This document shows positions 1-9,246 of a stretch of DNA of 64,000 nt, piece by piece. The position numbers were made by a program, and so were the translations under genes. The stretch is taken from NCBI RefSeq assembly GCF_000739375.1, contig NZ_CP006704.1, positions 3,968,001-4,032,000 of the forward strand, read 5' to 3'. The DNA is from Comamonas testosteroni TK102. GTDB taxonomy: Bacteria; Pseudomonadota; Gammaproteobacteria; Burkholderiales; Burkholderiaceae_C. The stretch's first letter is position 1. Every line of letters starts with the position of its first letter. Below the pieces are notes generated by a model. It searched no databases. It was not told where the DNA came from and saw only the letters and a list, made by a program, of their open reading frames with translations.

Positions 1-135
1 CTCTGCAAGTCGCTCCCCGCGGAAGCTGGTGTTGATGTGGACGGGCTCGCTGCTGCCCGGCAAGGCATAGCAGACGGCCTCAGAACTCGCAAAATGGAAC
101 TCTGTAACTCTCTTGCTCACAACCTTTGGCGTCAT
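1..135 (-). CDS. Unrecognised protein, N-terminal fragment cut by the left window edge
   Basis: An open frame of 45 codons starts with ATG at 135 (MTPKVVSKRVTEF...) and runs off the left edge without a stop. A GTG at about 120 is an alternative start; an AAAGG lies only two bases before it, which is too close for a good ribosome site. The visible residues contain no motif I recognise. The gene is called mainly because the frame stays open to the edge with ordinary codon choice. It could be spurious because too little is visible. Confidence 0.4.
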   Translation of the reverse strand, partial: MTPKVVSKRVTEFHFASSEAVCYALPGSSEPVHINTSFRGERLAE

Positions 136-695
136 GCCAGCGCCGCGCAGGAGACTGAAGTTCAGGCCAAGCTTGTTGCCTGATCGACAAGACTCATCAC
201 ATTTGCCTGACGAGCGACCGCAAGGCGGTGCTGAAGGGATGGCGTCACCAATCCCCAGGCCAAACAAATCACGCGGACAGGCTGTGAAGCGGCGATAGGC
301 TAGACACAGCGCATTTGGAGATTTTCCTTTCCACGATAGCAAGGCGGAGCCTCCGGTTTCCGGCCGGTGTTCTTGACGCATAACCTTGCATGCGAAGCCG
401 TGCGTTGATGGCTGATCTCCTGGCAACACCATCAAACAATTGGATTCGAATGCAAATCTAGCACAACGCATGCAAGAATTTGTTTCAAAAATCACTCAAA
501 CAGCCGAACTTCGAATTTTTTGCCCGGAATTGGCAATTCTTTTCATTCGTTCTTTATATCAAAGAAACCAAGAATCAATACCGCATCCGCTCTCGTTATT
601 CCCGCTGGGGTTAACGCAATCGGACGAAATCAGACCCGTTCCTACAGGGAAGCCGTCATCAAATGCTTCACGCCGTATCGCTGCGGCAATAGAAA
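136..695. other. Gene-poor stretch beside tRNA-Pro
   Basis: No convincing gene is seen on either strand. The short frames present (for example 440-712) have no recognisable domain and no ribosome site. Bases 420-600 are noticeably more AT-rich than the flanks. The stretch lies on the 3' side of a tRNA, where integrative elements often insert, but I see no integrase, repeat of the tRNA end or other element feature. Confidence 0.5.
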
Positions 696-727
696 AAGGG
701 CTTCTGACTTGATAGTCAGAAGCCCTT
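696..727 (-). terminator. Intrinsic terminator of tRNA-Pro
   Basis: A perfect 14-bp stem (696-709 with 714-727) and a 4-base loop are followed, on the minus strand, by a run of T (complement of 693-697). It begins eight bases past the tRNA 3' end. Confidence 0.85.
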
Positions 728-734
728 GTCTAAT

Positions 735-811
735 TGGTCGGAATGGCGGGATTCGAACTCGCGACCCCTTGCACCCCATGCAAGTGCGCTACCAGGCTGC
801 GCTACATTCCG
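735..811 (-). tRNA. tRNA-Pro (anticodon GGG)
   Basis: The minus strand folds as a 77-nt tRNA with CCA encoded (735-737). The acceptor stem is CGGAATG/CATTCCG, the T-loop is GTTCGAATC, and the anticodon stem CTTGC/GCAAG encloses ATGGGGT, giving anticodon GGG. A TATAAT -10 box lies just upstream on the complement of 821-826, close to the 3' end of the MerR-type gene. A strong terminator follows. Confidence 0.97.
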
Positions 812-841
812 AAGACCTCAATTATACACAGAAATCCGACA

Positions 842-1291
842 TCAAAGAGAAAGAAGCGCCCTGATCTGCAAAAGCTCTTCTTTGACCTCTTCCATGCCCA
901 TGACACCGGCAGGCTCTGAGAGGCCCTGTTGCAGCATTGCGCTCAGCAGATGGCTCTGCGCCAGGTCCTCTCCCGGCACAGGCAGTGCCGACTGCGCAAG
1001 CGCCGCCTGCGGCTCGACTGCCCTGCCGTGGCCCGTCACCAGTTCGCGCAGACGATTTCTTGCACCGCTGATGGTGAAGCCCTGCTCGTACAGCAGCTCC
1101 CGGATGCGGCGCACCATCAATACCTCGTGGTGCTGGTAGTAGCGGCGGTTGCCGCGCCGCTTCATGGGCTTGAGCTGCACAAACTCCTGCTCCCAGTAAC
1201 GCAGCACATGAGGCTTGACGTCGCACAGATCCGCCACTTCACCGATGGTGAAATAGCGCTTGGCAGGAATTGCCGGCAAAGATGAAGCCAT
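842..1291 (-). CDS. MerR-family transcriptional regulator
   Basis: This 149-residue protein carries an N-terminal MerR winged-helix DNA-binding domain (about residues 12-80: RYFTIGEVADLCDVKPHVLRYWEQ...), a following helix and a short C-terminal coiled region. No cysteine pattern typical of metal-sensing MerR proteins is present, so the effector is unknown. I chose ATG 1291 (MASSLPAIPAKRYF) because the longer open frame upstream has no MerR homology. The gene directly follows ihfA on the same strand, a common arrangement in Burkholderiales, and is often annotated only as a MerR-type regulator. A large inverted repeat separates the two genes. Confidence 0.85.
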   Translation of the reverse strand: MASSLPAIPAKRYFTIGEVADLCDVKPHVLRYWEQEFVQLKPMKRRGNRRYYQHHEVLMVRRIRELLYEQGFTISGARNRLRELVTGHGRAVEPQAALAQSALPVPGEDLAQSHLLSAMLQQGLSEPAGVMGMEEVKEELLQIRALLSL

Positions 1292-1432
1292 GGCTGGTTG
1301 CAAGCAGTCGGTGAAGGGACGAGTGAAAGATAGGCCATCACGGCTTGTGCAAATCAGGATCGGGCACGGTGCTTTGCCGATAGCAAAGCCCGTTGCGCCT
1401 CCCTCTTTGTACAAGTCCTTGCAATATAGCGC

Positions 1433-1484
1433 GAAGAGCTGACAGGACCTTGCACCGCGCGCGACGCAAGACTGTCAGCTCTTC
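1433..1484. repeat. Large hairpin between ihfA and the MerR-type gene
   Basis: Perfect 13-bp inverted arms (1433-1445 and 1472-1484) enclose an inner 5-bp stem (CTTGC 1449-1453, GCAAG 1466-1470) and a GC-rich centre. No T-run follows on either strand, so it is not a standard intrinsic terminator. It may be an mRNA processing or stabilising element. Confidence 0.7.
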
Positions 1485-1531
1485 AGTGACCGATGCTCCG
1501 CTTGACAGTGCATCAGCCGTGTGCAAGTCGC

Positions 1532-1858
1532 TTAAGACCCCGAACTCTCGCCCTGGATCAGCTCCTTGAGCTTGCTGCTGGCATGGAAGGTCACCACGCG
1601 GCGAGCAGCGATGGGAATCAGCTCACCGGTGCGCGGGTTGCGTCCGGGACGTGGTGCCTTGGTGCGGATCTGGAAGTTGCCGAAGCCCGAAAGCTTGACA
1701 TCTTCGCCTTCCACCAGCTTTTGCGAGATCAGGTCGAAAAACGCATCCACCATGTCCTTGGCTTCGCGCTTGTTCAGACCGATTTCGTCAAACAGCAGAT
1801 CGGCCAGCTGCGCCTTGGTCAGCGCGGGGCTGTCGATGCTCTCTACGGCAAGCTCCAT
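1532..1858 (-). CDS. ihfA: Integration host factor subunit alpha
   Basis: This 108-residue HU/IHF-fold protein is the alpha subunit of the IHF heterodimer, which bends DNA at specific sites for transcription, replication and recombination. Hallmarks are [30 protein letters not shown] at the N-terminus, the [11 protein letters not shown] core and the [11 protein letters not shown]-intercalating arm around residues 70-77. ATG 1858 is chosen over upstream ATGs because AAGGAG lies 8-9 bases before it and it gives the family length. The stop of pheT is 28 bases upstream, so the pheS-pheT-ihfA operon order of enterobacteria is kept. Confidence 0.96.
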   Translation of the reverse strand: MELAVESIDSPALTKAQLADLLFDEIGLNKREAKDMVDAFFDLISQKLVEGEDVKLSGFGNFQIRTKAPRPGRNPRTGELIPIAARRVVTFHASSKLKELIQGESSGS

Positions 1859-1886
1859 GGGTCGATCTCCTTGTGGATTGAACATA

Positions 1887-4340
1887 TCAGCGCAGACGAG
1901 CCGCAACGCGTTCAACCAGCGCCGCAATGGTGCCCTGCATGGCGGCCTCGATTTCCGCATCGGTCAGCGACGCGGTGTCGCTGCCCAGCGTCAGGCGCAC
2001 GGCCAGGCTCTTCTCGTCCTGGGCCAGACTGCCCGGCGCCGCTTCCTCGCCAGCCTTGAGCTTCTTGGGACGGAAGACGTCGAACAGCACGGCCGAGCGC
2101 AGAATGCCGCCCTGCACACCTTGCTGCACGGCCTCCATCACCTGGGCGTGGGTCACGGCTTCCTTGACGACCACGGCAATGTCGCGCTCCACGGCCTGGT
2201 GCTTGGTCACGGGCTTGAAGACCGGCACCTGGCGGGCCAGCACGGCATCGAGCTCGAGCTCGAACATCACGGGAGCCTGGGCCAGATCCCATTCCTGGCG
2301 CCACTGGGGATGCAGCTCGCCGACAAAGCCGATGGCCTTGCCGTCCAGCAGCACGCGCGCGCAGCGGCCGGGGTGCATGGCCGGATGCTCGGCGGGCTCG
2401 AACACCGGCTTGGCCGGAGCCAGCAGTGCTTCCACATCTCCCTTGACGTCATAGAAGTCGACCTTGGCTTCTGCCCTGCCCCACTGCAGCTGGTCGGCTG
2501 CGCCGTAGGCGAGACCCGCCACGCGCATGGGCTGATAAAAGCCCTTGACGGTGGTGTCGGAGTCGGCCACGGACTCGTCCTTGAAGAACACGCGACCCAG
2601 CTCGAACACGCGCACGCGCTGAGCCTTGCGGTCCACGTTGAACTTGAGCACCTGCAGCAGCGAACCCAGCAGGGACGAGCGCATCACGCTCAGATGGCTG
2701 GCAATGGGGTTGAGCAGCTTGATGGCGTTGCTGTTGCCGGCCAGCTCCTGCTCCCACTTTTCTTCGACAAAGCTGAAGTTGATGGTTTCCTGGTAGCCCA
2801 GGCCCGCCAGCTCGTGGCGCACGGCATAGGGGCTGCGCTCGTTCTCGGCGCGCAGCTTGGGCGAGATCGGGGCCAGCGGCTTGGTGGTCGGCAGGTTTTC
2901 GTAGCCGATCATGCGGGCCACTTCCTCGATCAGATCTTCTTCCAGATTGATGTCGAAGCGGAAGGTCGGAGCAGTCACCGAAATCACGCCTTCCGAAGCC
3001 ACGGTGGCAGGCAGACCCAGGCCGTTCAGGGCATCCAGGCATTGCTGCTGCGTCACGGCCATGCCGATGACCTTGGCCGCACGCGCCACGCGCAGTTGCA
3101 CGGCCTTGGAGGCGGGCATATTGGGCTTCTGGTCGTCCATGGCACCGACTTGCGTCTCGGGCGTGCCGCAGATTTCCAGCACCAGCGCGGTGATGCGCTC
3201 GATGTGCTCGGTGGTGAACTCGGGGTCCACGCCGCGCTCGAAGCGGTGACCGGCGTCGGTCGAGAAGTTGAAGTGGCGCGAACGGCCGGCCACGGCCTTG
3301 GGGAACCAGAACGCGGCTTCGATGTAGATGTTCCTGGTGTCGTCGGACACGGCCGTGGCGTCGCCGCCCATGATGCCGGCCAGCGACTCGACCTGCTTGT
3401 CATCGGCAATCACGCCGACCTTGAGGAAATCGTCGATCTTGATGGTGTTGCCATTGAGCAGCTTGAGCGTTTCGCCCTCCTTGCCCCAGCGCACATTCAG
3501 GCCGCCGCTGATCTTGTCCAGATCGAAGATATGGCTGGGACGGCCCAGCTCGAACATCACGTAGTTCGAGATGTCCACCAGAGGGCTGACCGAGCGCTGG
3601 CCGCAGCGTGCCAGGCGGTCCACCATCCACTGGGGCGTCTTCACCCGGGTGTTGACATTGCGCACGATGCGGCCCGAGAAGCGGCCGCACAGGTCGGTGG
3701 CTTCAATCTTGACCGGCAGCTTGTCTTGCAAGGCCACGGCCGCAGCGGGGAAGGACAGGGCTTTGAGCGGCGTGCCGGTCAGCGCCGACAGCTCGCGCGC
3801 CACGCCGTAGACGCTCAGGCAATGCGCCAGATTGGGCGTCAACTTCAGCGTGAACAGCGTGTCGTCCAGATTCAGGTACTCGCGCACGTTCTGGCCCAGA
3901 GGCGCATCGGCGGGAAACTCCAGCAAGCCGCTGGCGTCTTCGTCGATGCCCAGCTCCTTGGCCGAACACAGCATGCCAAAGCTCTGCACGCCGCGCAGCT
4001 TGCCGATCTTGATCTTGAAGGGCTTGCCATCGGCACCGGGCGGCAGCTCGGCGCCCACGGTGGCGCAGGGAATGCGGATGCCCACGCGCGCATTGGGCGC
4101 GCCGCAGACGATGTTCAGCAGCTCGGGGCCGCCCACGTCGACCTGGCAGATGCGCAAGCGGTCGGCGTCGGGGTGCTGCACGGCTTCCTTGATTTCACCG
4201 ACCACGATACCGGTGAAGGGAGGCGCCACAGGATCCAGCTCTTCCACCTCCAGACCGGCCATGGTCAGGGTATCGGCCAGTTGCTGGGTGGTCAGATTGG
4301 GGTTGCAGTATTCGCGCAACCAGGATTCAGGAAATTGCAT
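1887..4340 (-). CDS. pheT: Phenylalanyl-tRNA synthetase beta subunit
   Basis: This 817-residue subunit of the cytoplasmic (alpha-beta)2 enzyme charges tRNA-Phe. Visible domains in order are the N-terminal tRNA-binding OB fold (about 40-150, [24 protein letters not shown]), B3/B4 editing domain (about 210-370), B5 DNA-binding-like domain (about 410-485), a catalytic-like core and a C-terminal anticodon-binding FDX-ACB domain (about 720-815, [18 protein letters not shown]). The length is typical. It is the second gene of pheST and is separated from pheS by 166 bases that contain a dispersed repeat. The long opposite-strand frame over this gene is a coding shadow. Confidence 0.98.
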   Translation of the reverse strand: MQFPESWLREYCNPNLTTQQLADTLTMAGLEVEELDPVAPPFTGIVVGEIKEAVQHPDADRLRICQVDVGGPELLNIVCGAPNARVGIRIPCATVGAELPPGADGKPFKIKIGKLRGVQSFGMLCSAKELGIDEDASGLLEFPADAPLGQNVREYLNLDDTLFTLKLTPNLAHCLSVYGVARELSALTGTPLKALSFPAAAVALQDKLPVKIEATDLCGRFSGRIVRNVNTRVKTPQWMVDRLARCGQRSVSPLVDISNYVMFELGRPSHIFDLDKISGGLNVRWGKEGETLKLLNGNTIKIDDFLKVGVIADDKQVESLAGIMGGDATAVSDDTRNIYIEAAFWFPKAVAGRSRHFNFSTDAGHRFERGVDPEFTTEHIERITALVLEICGTPETQVGAMDDQKPNMPASKAVQLRVARAAKVIGMAVTQQQCLDALNGLGLPATVASEGVISVTAPTFRFDINLEEDLIEEVARMIGYENLPTTKPLAPISPKLRAENERSPYAVRHELAGLGYQETINFSFVEEKWEQELAGNSNAIKLLNPIASHLSVMRSSLLGSLLQVLKFNVDRKAQRVRVFELGRVFFKDESVADSDTTVKGFYQPMRVAGLAYGAADQLQWGRAEAKVDFYDVKGDVEALLAPAKPVFEPAEHPAMHPGRCARVLLDGKAIGFVGELHPQWRQEWDLAQAPVMFELELDAVLARQVPVFKPVTKHQAVERDIAVVVKEAVTHAQVMEAVQQGVQGGILRSAVLFDVFRPKKLKAGEEAAPGSLAQDEKSLAVRLTLGSDTASLTDAEIEAAMQGTIAALVERVAARLR

Positions 4341-4404
4341 AGTCAGACTCTTTGGCGTTCATGCCAGTCGCACCGCAGGCGGTCTGCAACTGGCTGGGCA
4401 TGCG

Positions 4405-4500
4405 TATTTCAAAAAGATGAGCTATTAGCGCTCGGCTCACAACGATCTCAGCATCAAAACTATCTGAAATTGTTTCATATCATGCGCTAGCAGCTCACTT
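4405..4500. repeat. Dispersed AGCTGCTAGCGC-type repeat, copy 1 (pheS-pheT gap)
   Basis: Read on the minus strand, GAGCTGCTAGCGC near 4484-4496 faces GCGCTAATAGCTC near 4413-4425, giving two inverted arms around an AT-rich centre. The 13-mer AGCTGCTAGCGCA (complement of 4483-4495) recurs exactly inside cysN at 60259-60271. Confidence 0.65.
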
Positions 4501-4506
4501 TTTTAA

Positions 4507-5559
4507 TTACTGAAACTGCGACAGGAAACGGATGTCGCCGTCGAAGAACAGGCGCAGGTCGTTGACGCCATAACGCAGCATGGTCAGGCGGTCGGGGCCC
4601 ATGCCAAAGGCAAAGCCGATGTATTTTTCGGGGTCCAGGCCCATGTTGCGCACCACATTGGGGTGCACCTGGCCGGCGCCCGAGACCTCCAGCCAGCGAC
4701 CGGCCAGCGGGCCGCTCTGGAACTGGATGTCGATTTCGGCCGAAGGCTCGGTGAACGGGAAGAAGCTGGGACGAAAGCGCAGCACCAGATCATCCTGCTC
4801 GAAGAAGGTCTTGCAGAAATCGGTGAACACCACCTTCAGGTCCTTGAAGCTCACGTTCTCGCCGATCCACAGGCCTTCGCACTGGTGGAACATGGGCGAG
4901 TGGGTGGCATCCGAGTCCACACGGTAAGTGCGGCCGGGGGCAATCACGCGGATTTCGGGCATGGTCTGGCCGGCGTCGAGCGCGTTGCGGTAATTCTTCA
5001 CATGCTGCACGGCATGACGCACCTGCATGGGGCTGGTGTGTGTGCGCAGCAGATTGGGCGCGTGCTGGGTGCCGCCTTCGACATAGAAGGTGTCGTGCAT
5101 GGAACGCGCGGGATGGTCTTCGGGCGTGTTCAGCGCCGTGAAGTTGAACCAGTCGGATTCGATCTCGGGGCCCTGGGCCACATCAAAGCCCATGGAGCCG
5201 AAGATGCCCTCGATACGCTCCATGGTGATGGAGACGGGGTGCAGCCCTCCCGCGCCACGACGGCGACCGGGCAGAGTCACATCCAGCACCTCGGCTTTCA
5301 GATGGGCCTGCAGCTCGGCATCCGCCAAGGCCTTGCGGCGGGCGGTCAGAGCCGCTTCGATCGCCTGCTTGGCCACGTTGATGGCAGCGCCGCGCGACTT
5401 TTTCTCTTCGACGGAAAGCTGCGCCATGCCCTTCATGAGCTCGGTCATCTTGCCCGACTTGCCCAGAAACTGCGCCTTGGCATTTTCCAGATCAGCGGGG
5501 GTGTGGGCTTGCGCAAACAGTTGCTGTGCGCTTTCGACCAGAGAATCCAACTCGTTCAT
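4507..5559 (-). CDS. pheS: Phenylalanyl-tRNA synthetase alpha subunit
   Basis: This 350-residue catalytic subunit of PheRS activates phenylalanine with ATP. An N-terminal coiled-coil tRNA-binding segment (about 1-85) is followed by the class II catalytic core with motif 2 ([18 protein letters not shown], about 225-242), [13 protein letters not shown] and motif 3 ([22 protein letters not shown]). The length is normal. A hairpin with a U-tract ends only about 20 bases before the ATG, leaving no room for a promoter in between, so expression must read through that element. pheT follows. Confidence 0.98.
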   Translation of the reverse strand: MNELDSLVESAQQLFAQAHTPADLENAKAQFLGKSGKMTELMKGMAQLSVEEKKSRGAAINVAKQAIEAALTARRKALADAELQAHLKAEVLDVTLPGRRRGAGGLHPVSITMERIEGIFGSMGFDVAQGPEIESDWFNFTALNTPEDHPARSMHDTFYVEGGTQHAPNLLRTHTSPMQVRHAVQHVKNYRNALDAGQTMPEIRVIAPGRTYRVDSDATHSPMFHQCEGLWIGENVSFKDLKVVFTDFCKTFFEQDDLVLRFRPSFFPFTEPSAEIDIQFQSGPLAGRWLEVSGAGQVHPNVVRNMGLDPEKYIGFAFGMGPDRLTMLRYGVNDLRLFFDGDIRFLSQFQ

Positions 5560-5580
5560 ATCGACTCTTTATCGACTTGT

Positions 5581-5623
5581 AAAAATAAACAAGGGCTAGT
5601 GCCTTTTCAAGCCCTAGCCCTTG
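5581..5623 (-). terminator. Terminator-like hairpin between rplT and pheS
   Basis: On the minus strand CAAGGGCTAG (5614-5623) pairs with CTAGCCCTTG (5590-5599), followed by TTTATTTTT (5581-5589). It lies after rplT and just before pheS. Its arms resemble the GCGCTAG-type dispersed repeat. It may act as a leaky terminator that sets the pheST level. Confidence 0.7.
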
Positions 5624-5760
5624 CTGTTTGTGCATCAGCAGCTACTGAACAAGACACGACTTCTGCAATCAAGTTCAAGCAAGATGCTCGCCCATCGGCA
5701 AATGCCTTTGAGGATCCTTGTCTGCAAAAGTCCTACAAGAAGTAACTACCGATCGTGACC

Positions 5761-6120
5761 TCAGGCAGCCAGCTTGGCCTTGACTTGGTCGACGATAGCT
5801 GCAAAAGCAGCCTTGTCGTGCACGGCGATATCGGCCAGCATCTTGCGGTCGATTTCGATGGCAGCCTTCTTCAGGCCGTTGGCGAATTGGCTGTAAGTCA
5901 GACCCAGTTCACGTGCAGCAGCGTTGATACGAGCGATCCACAGCTGACGGAACACGCGCTTCTTGGTACGACGGTCACGGTAGGCATATTGACCAGCCTT
6001 CATGACCGCTTGCTTGGCAACGCGGAAGACGTTACCACGGCGACCGCGGAAACCCTTGGCCAGATTCAGAACTTTTTTGTGACGGGCGCGAGCCGTTACA
6101 CCACGTTTGACGCGAGGCAT
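5761..6120 (-). CDS. rplT: 50S ribosomal protein L20
   Basis: This 119-residue protein of the large subunit binds 23S rRNA early in assembly. It starts [33 protein letters not shown], the diagnostic basic N-terminal extension, and has the usual length. It lies 26 bases after rpmI. In E. coli, L20 also represses rpmI-rplT translation. The multi-hairpin stretch upstream of rpmI here is a candidate control region, but no specific L20 site was identified. Confidence 0.98.
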   Translation of the reverse strand: MPRVKRGVTARARHKKVLNLAKGFRGRRGNVFRVAKQAVMKAGQYAYRDRRTKKRVFRQLWIARINAAARELGLTYSQFANGLKKAAIEIDRKMLADIAVHDKAAFAAIVDQVKAKLAA

Positions 6121-6146
6121 GTGTTTTCTCCTAGTTCGTCAGTGAA

Positions 6147-6350
6147 TTACAGGCCTGCGGAAGGCAACATCTTTGCGATGGAGCCCATATCGCCGGAATG
6201 CACGTTGACAATGCCACGCAGGTGACGCTTGTTCTTCGTGGTCTTCTTGGTCAAGATGTGACGCTTGAAGGCTTGACCGCGCTTGACGGTACCACCGGGA
6301 CGAACGCGAAAACGCTTCTTCGCGCTGCTCTTGGTCTTCATTTTGGGCAT
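6147..6350 (-). CDS. rpmI: 50S ribosomal protein L35
   Basis: This 67-residue basic protein of the large ribosomal subunit reads [20 protein letters not shown]... and ends ...MLPSAGL, matching the L35 family over its full length. ATG 6350 is used. A longer frame upstream would add unrelated residues. It is translated with rplT from the infC-rpmI-rplT transcript, although a terminator-like hairpin follows infC. Confidence 0.97.
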   Translation of the reverse strand: MPKMKTKSSAKKRFRVRPGGTVKRGQAFKRHILTKKTTKNKRHLRGIVNVHSGDMGSIAKMLPSAGL

Positions 6351-6385
6351 GTGAATGCTCCTATTGAATTTGTGCTCGCAAGGCG

Positions 6386-6475
6386 GTGTGCAACCCGCAC
6401 ACACTTCGCTGGCCTCCGAGGCACTTGTTTGTCAGTCCGGCCAGGCCGGACTGACTATTGCAGGCAAGCCTGCAA
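6386..6475. promoter_or_regulatory. Hairpin cluster in the rpmI leader
   Basis: Three perfect inverted repeats stand in a row: GTGTGC/GCACAC (6386-6391, 6397-6402), a 12-bp pair with a one-base centre (6431-6442, 6444-6455) and TTGCAGGC/GCCTGCAA (6458-6465, 6468-6475). They fill the untranslated leader of rpmI-rplT on the minus strand. A role in L20 feedback or transcript processing is inferred only from position. Confidence 0.55.
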
Positions 6476-6493
6476 ATTCTTTGTCTGCCGCAC

Positions 6494-6534
6494 AAAACAA
6501 AAGTGGGCCAAGCCCACTCTTGCCCGAAAGGCAA
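6494..6534 (-). terminator. Terminator after infC
   Basis: On the minus strand a small TTGCC/GGCAA stem (6530-6534, 6520-6524) is followed by AGTGGGC/GCCCACT (6512-6518, 6502-6508) and then a T-rich tract with single G interruptions. It lies just after the infC stop and may be partial, because rpmI has little other promoter sequence visible. Confidence 0.7.
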
Positions 6535-6542
6535 AACCGCAA

Positions 6543-7166
6543 TTATGCCTTATCTGCAGCCTCAGGTGCAGCAGCGACACCATCGCCTTGTGGTTTTGCA
6601 CCACCAGCGGGCTTCTTGCCACCTGCACGAGCCGGCGCAACCATCATGATCATCTGACGGCCTTCCAGCTTGGGGAACTGCTCCACCTGGATGGAATCGG
6701 CCAGATCGTCACGCAGACGGTTGAGCAGATTCAGACCCAGCTGCTGGTGCGTGATTTCACGGCCGCGGAAACGCAGCGTGATCTTGCACTTGTCGCCTTC
6801 CGCCAGAAAACGGCGGATATTGCGCAGCTTGATGTTGTAGTCACCATCATCCGTACCAGGGCGGAACTTCACTTCCTTGATTTCGATGACGGTCTGCTTG
6901 GCCTTGGCTTCGGCAGCCTTCTTCTGTTCCTGGTACTTGAACTTGCCGTAATCCATCAAACGGCAGACCGGAGGAGATGCGTTGGCCGCGATTTCCACCA
7001 GGTCGACATCCAGCTCGCCGGCCATGCGCAGCGCTTCTTGCAGCGGCACGATGCCCAGAGGCTCGTTCTCAGGACCAGACAGACGCACTTCAGGCGCCAT
7101 GATTTCTCGGTTCAGTCGATGCTTGCGCTCTTCACGGTGGCGCCGATCGCGAAATTCAGTAGCTAT
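6543..7166 (-). CDS. infC: Translation initiation factor IF-3 (ATA start codon)
   Basis: This 207-residue protein binds the 30S subunit, blocks 50S joining and proofreads start codons. The N-domain ([59 protein letters not shown]) and C-domain (about 95-178) are complete, followed by an unusual Ala/Gly/Pro-rich tail of about 29 residues. The start is set at ATA 7166 ([15 protein letters not shown]): AAGGG lies 8 bases before it, and no ATG gives the family N-terminus. A GTG nine bases upstream overlaps the Shine-Dalgarno region. Rare infC starts let IF-3 control its own synthesis in E. coli, where the codon is AUU. Confidence 0.93.
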   Translation of the reverse strand: MATEFRDRRHREERKHRLNREIMAPEVRLSGPENEPLGIVPLQEALRMAGELDVDLVEIAANASPPVCRLMDYGKFKYQEQKKAAEAKAKQTVIEIKEVKFRPGTDDGDYNIKLRNIRRFLAEGDKCKITLRFRGREITHQQLGLNLLNRLRDDLADSIQVEQFPKLEGRQMIMMVAPARAGGKKPAGGAKPQGDGVAAAPEAADKA

Positions 7167-7257
7167 GGTTTTCACCCTTGGATTGAAATGGCTACAACAG
7201 CGTAGCCGGCTAGCGTGCCTTGCACGCTGACCGACCCGCCACAAAAATTAATCTGCT

Positions 7258-9177
7258 TCAGGCCTTGGCCGTGATGTCCTTGGCGAGCAATTCAATGAAT
7301 GCATCAACCGACATCACTCCGAGGTCTTTGTTACCCCGGGCGCGCACTGCAACCGCACCAGCGGCCTTCTCCTTGTCGCCCGCGACAAGGATGTAGGGCA
7401 GCTTCTGCATGGAATGCTCGCGTATTTTATACGTAATCTTTTCATTGCGCAGATCTGTCACTACCCTAAGGCTTTGATTCGGCAATGCTTTTTGCAGCTT
7501 CTGCGCAACTTCCTGCGCATAGTCGGCCTGAGCGTCCGTAATATTGAGCACGGCAGCCTGCACGGGAGCCAGCCAGGCAGGCAGCGCGCCCGAGTGATGC
7601 TCGACCAAAATGCCGATGAAACGCTCGAGCGAACCCAGAATCGCGCGGTGCAGCATGATGGGACGATGGCGCTCGCCATCCTCGCCCACGAATTCCGCAT
7701 CAAGACGCTCGGGCATGTTCGGGTCCACCTGGATGGTGCCGCACTGCCATTCGCGGCCCAGCGCATCCTTCAGGGTGTACTCGATCTTCGGGCCGTAGAA
7801 AGCGCCCTCGCCAGGCAGATACTCGAACTCGCAACCCGATGCGCGCAGACCCTCGGCCAGCGCGTTCTCCGCCTTGTCCCAGGCTTCATCGGTGCCGATG
7901 CGCTTCTCGGGACGGGTAGACAGGCGATACAGGATATTGGTGAAGCCGAAGTCGGCATACACCTTCTGCAGCAGCGAAGTGAAAGCCGTCACCTCAGCCT
8001 GGATCTGGTCTTCGGTACAGAAGATGTGACCATCGTCCTGGGTGAAGGCACGCACGCGCATGATGCCGTGCAGCGAACCGGTGGGCTCGTTGCGATGGCA
8101 GTTGCCGAACTCGCCAAAGCGCAACGGCAGATCGCGATAGCTCTTGATGCCTTGCTTGAAGATGATGATGTGGCCCGGGCAGTTCATGGGCTTCAGGGCA
8201 TATTCACGCTTTTCCGAATCGGTGGTGAACATGTTTTCGCGATACTTGTCCCAGTGGCCGGTCTTCTCCCACAGGCCCTTGTCCAGAATCTGCGGAGCCT
8301 TGACTTCCTGGTAGCCGTTGTCCTGATAGACGCGGCGCATGTACTGCTCGACCTGCTGCCAGACCGCCCAACCCTTGGGGTGCCAGAACACGGTGCCGGG
8401 CGAATGCTCATCGATGTGGAACAGATCCAGCTCGCGCCCCAGCTTGCGGTGATCGCGCTTTTCGGCTTCTTCCAACCTGAACAGATAGTCCTTAAGCTCG
8501 TCTTTGGTCGCCCAAGCGGTACCGTAGATGCGCTGCAGCATCTCGTTGCGGTGGTCGCCACGCCAGTAGGCACCGGCCACCTTCATCAACTTGAAGTGCT
8601 TGAGCTTGCCAGTGCTGGGCACGTGAGGGCCGCGGCACAGATCCTCGAAAGCGCCTTCGCGGTAAAGGCTCACGTCCTCGTTGCTGGAAATGGAGGCAAT
8701 GATCTCGGCCTTGTAGGCTTCGCCGAGACCCTTGAAGTACTGCACGGCCTCGTCGCGAGGCAGCACGCGGCGCACCACCTGCTCGTCCTTGTTGGCCAGC
8801 TCGGTCATCTTCTTTTCGATGGCAGCCAGATCTTCGGGAGTGAAGGGGCGCTTGTACGAGAAGTCGTAGTAGAAACCGTTCTCGATCACGGGGCCGATGG
8901 TGACCTGGGCATCGGGAAACAGCTCCTTGACAGCATACGCCAGCAAGTGAGCGGTGGAGTGACGAATCACTTCCAGACCATCGGCATCCTTGGCGGTGAT
9001 GATGGACAGCGGCGAATCCTGCTCGATCACAAAGCTGGTGTCCACGACCTTGCCGTTGATCTTGCCGGCCAGTGCGGCCTTGGCCAGGCCGGAGCCGATC
9101 GAAGCAGCGACTTCAGCGACCGAAACCGGACCTGGATATTCGCGCTTGGAGCCATCGGGGAGCGTGATGTTGATCAT
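7258..9177 (-). CDS. thrS: Threonyl-tRNA synthetase
   Basis: This 639-residue class II synthetase charges tRNA-Thr in the cytoplasm. Domains in order: TGS (about 1-62), the editing domain with its zinc-like histidines ([16 protein letters not shown] and [10 protein letters not shown]), the catalytic core (about 245-535, with [12 protein letters not shown] and the motif-2 region [23 protein letters not shown]) and the anticodon-binding C-domain. ATG 9177 ([11 protein letters not shown]) is preferred to an in-frame TTG at 9192 because AAGGAA precedes it closely. A Thr-rich leader peptide and a terminator/antiterminator array lie between 9247 and 9363. infC follows 91 bases downstream. Confidence 0.97.
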   Translation of the reverse strand: MINITLPDGSKREYPGPVSVAEVAASIGSGLAKAALAGKINGKVVDTSFVIEQDSPLSIITAKDADGLEVIRHSTAHLLAYAVKELFPDAQVTIGPVIENGFYYDFSYKRPFTPEDLAAIEKKMTELANKDEQVVRRVLPRDEAVQYFKGLGEAYKAEIIASISSNEDVSLYREGAFEDLCRGPHVPSTGKLKHFKLMKVAGAYWRGDHRNEMLQRIYGTAWATKDELKDYLFRLEEAEKRDHRKLGRELDLFHIDEHSPGTVFWHPKGWAVWQQVEQYMRRVYQDNGYQEVKAPQILDKGLWEKTGHWDKYRENMFTTDSEKREYALKPMNCPGHIIIFKQGIKSYRDLPLRFGEFGNCHRNEPTGSLHGIMRVRAFTQDDGHIFCTEDQIQAEVTAFTSLLQKVYADFGFTNILYRLSTRPEKRIGTDEAWDKAENALAEGLRASGCEFEYLPGEGAFYGPKIEYTLKDALGREWQCGTIQVDPNMPERLDAEFVGEDGERHRPIMLHRAILGSLERFIGILVEHHSGALPAWLAPVQAAVLNITDAQADYAQEVAQKLQKALPNQSLRVVTDLRNEKITYKIREHSMQKLPYILVAGDKEKAAGAVAVRARGNKDLGVMSVDAFIELLAKDITAKA

Positions 9178-9246
9178 GAAATTCCTTGTCAAACCAAATT
9201 TGTGTGGGGGAAAGCCAGCGCCAGAGCTTTGGAATCGCCTGAAAGC

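Noticed and set aside
440..712. A 90-residue plus-strand frame in the left gene-poor region
   Set aside because: It runs into the tRNA-Pro terminator, has no ribosome site and no recognisable domain.
1566..4490. A 974-codon open frame on the plus strand opposite pheT and ihfA
   Set aside because: It is a shadow of high-GC coding on the minus strand; its product has no domain and pheT/ihfA are unambiguous.
5560..5760. A Phe-codon leader peptide and attenuator for pheST
   Set aside because: No short frame with clustered Phe codons was found before the hairpin, and no upstream segment pairs with its 5' arm.
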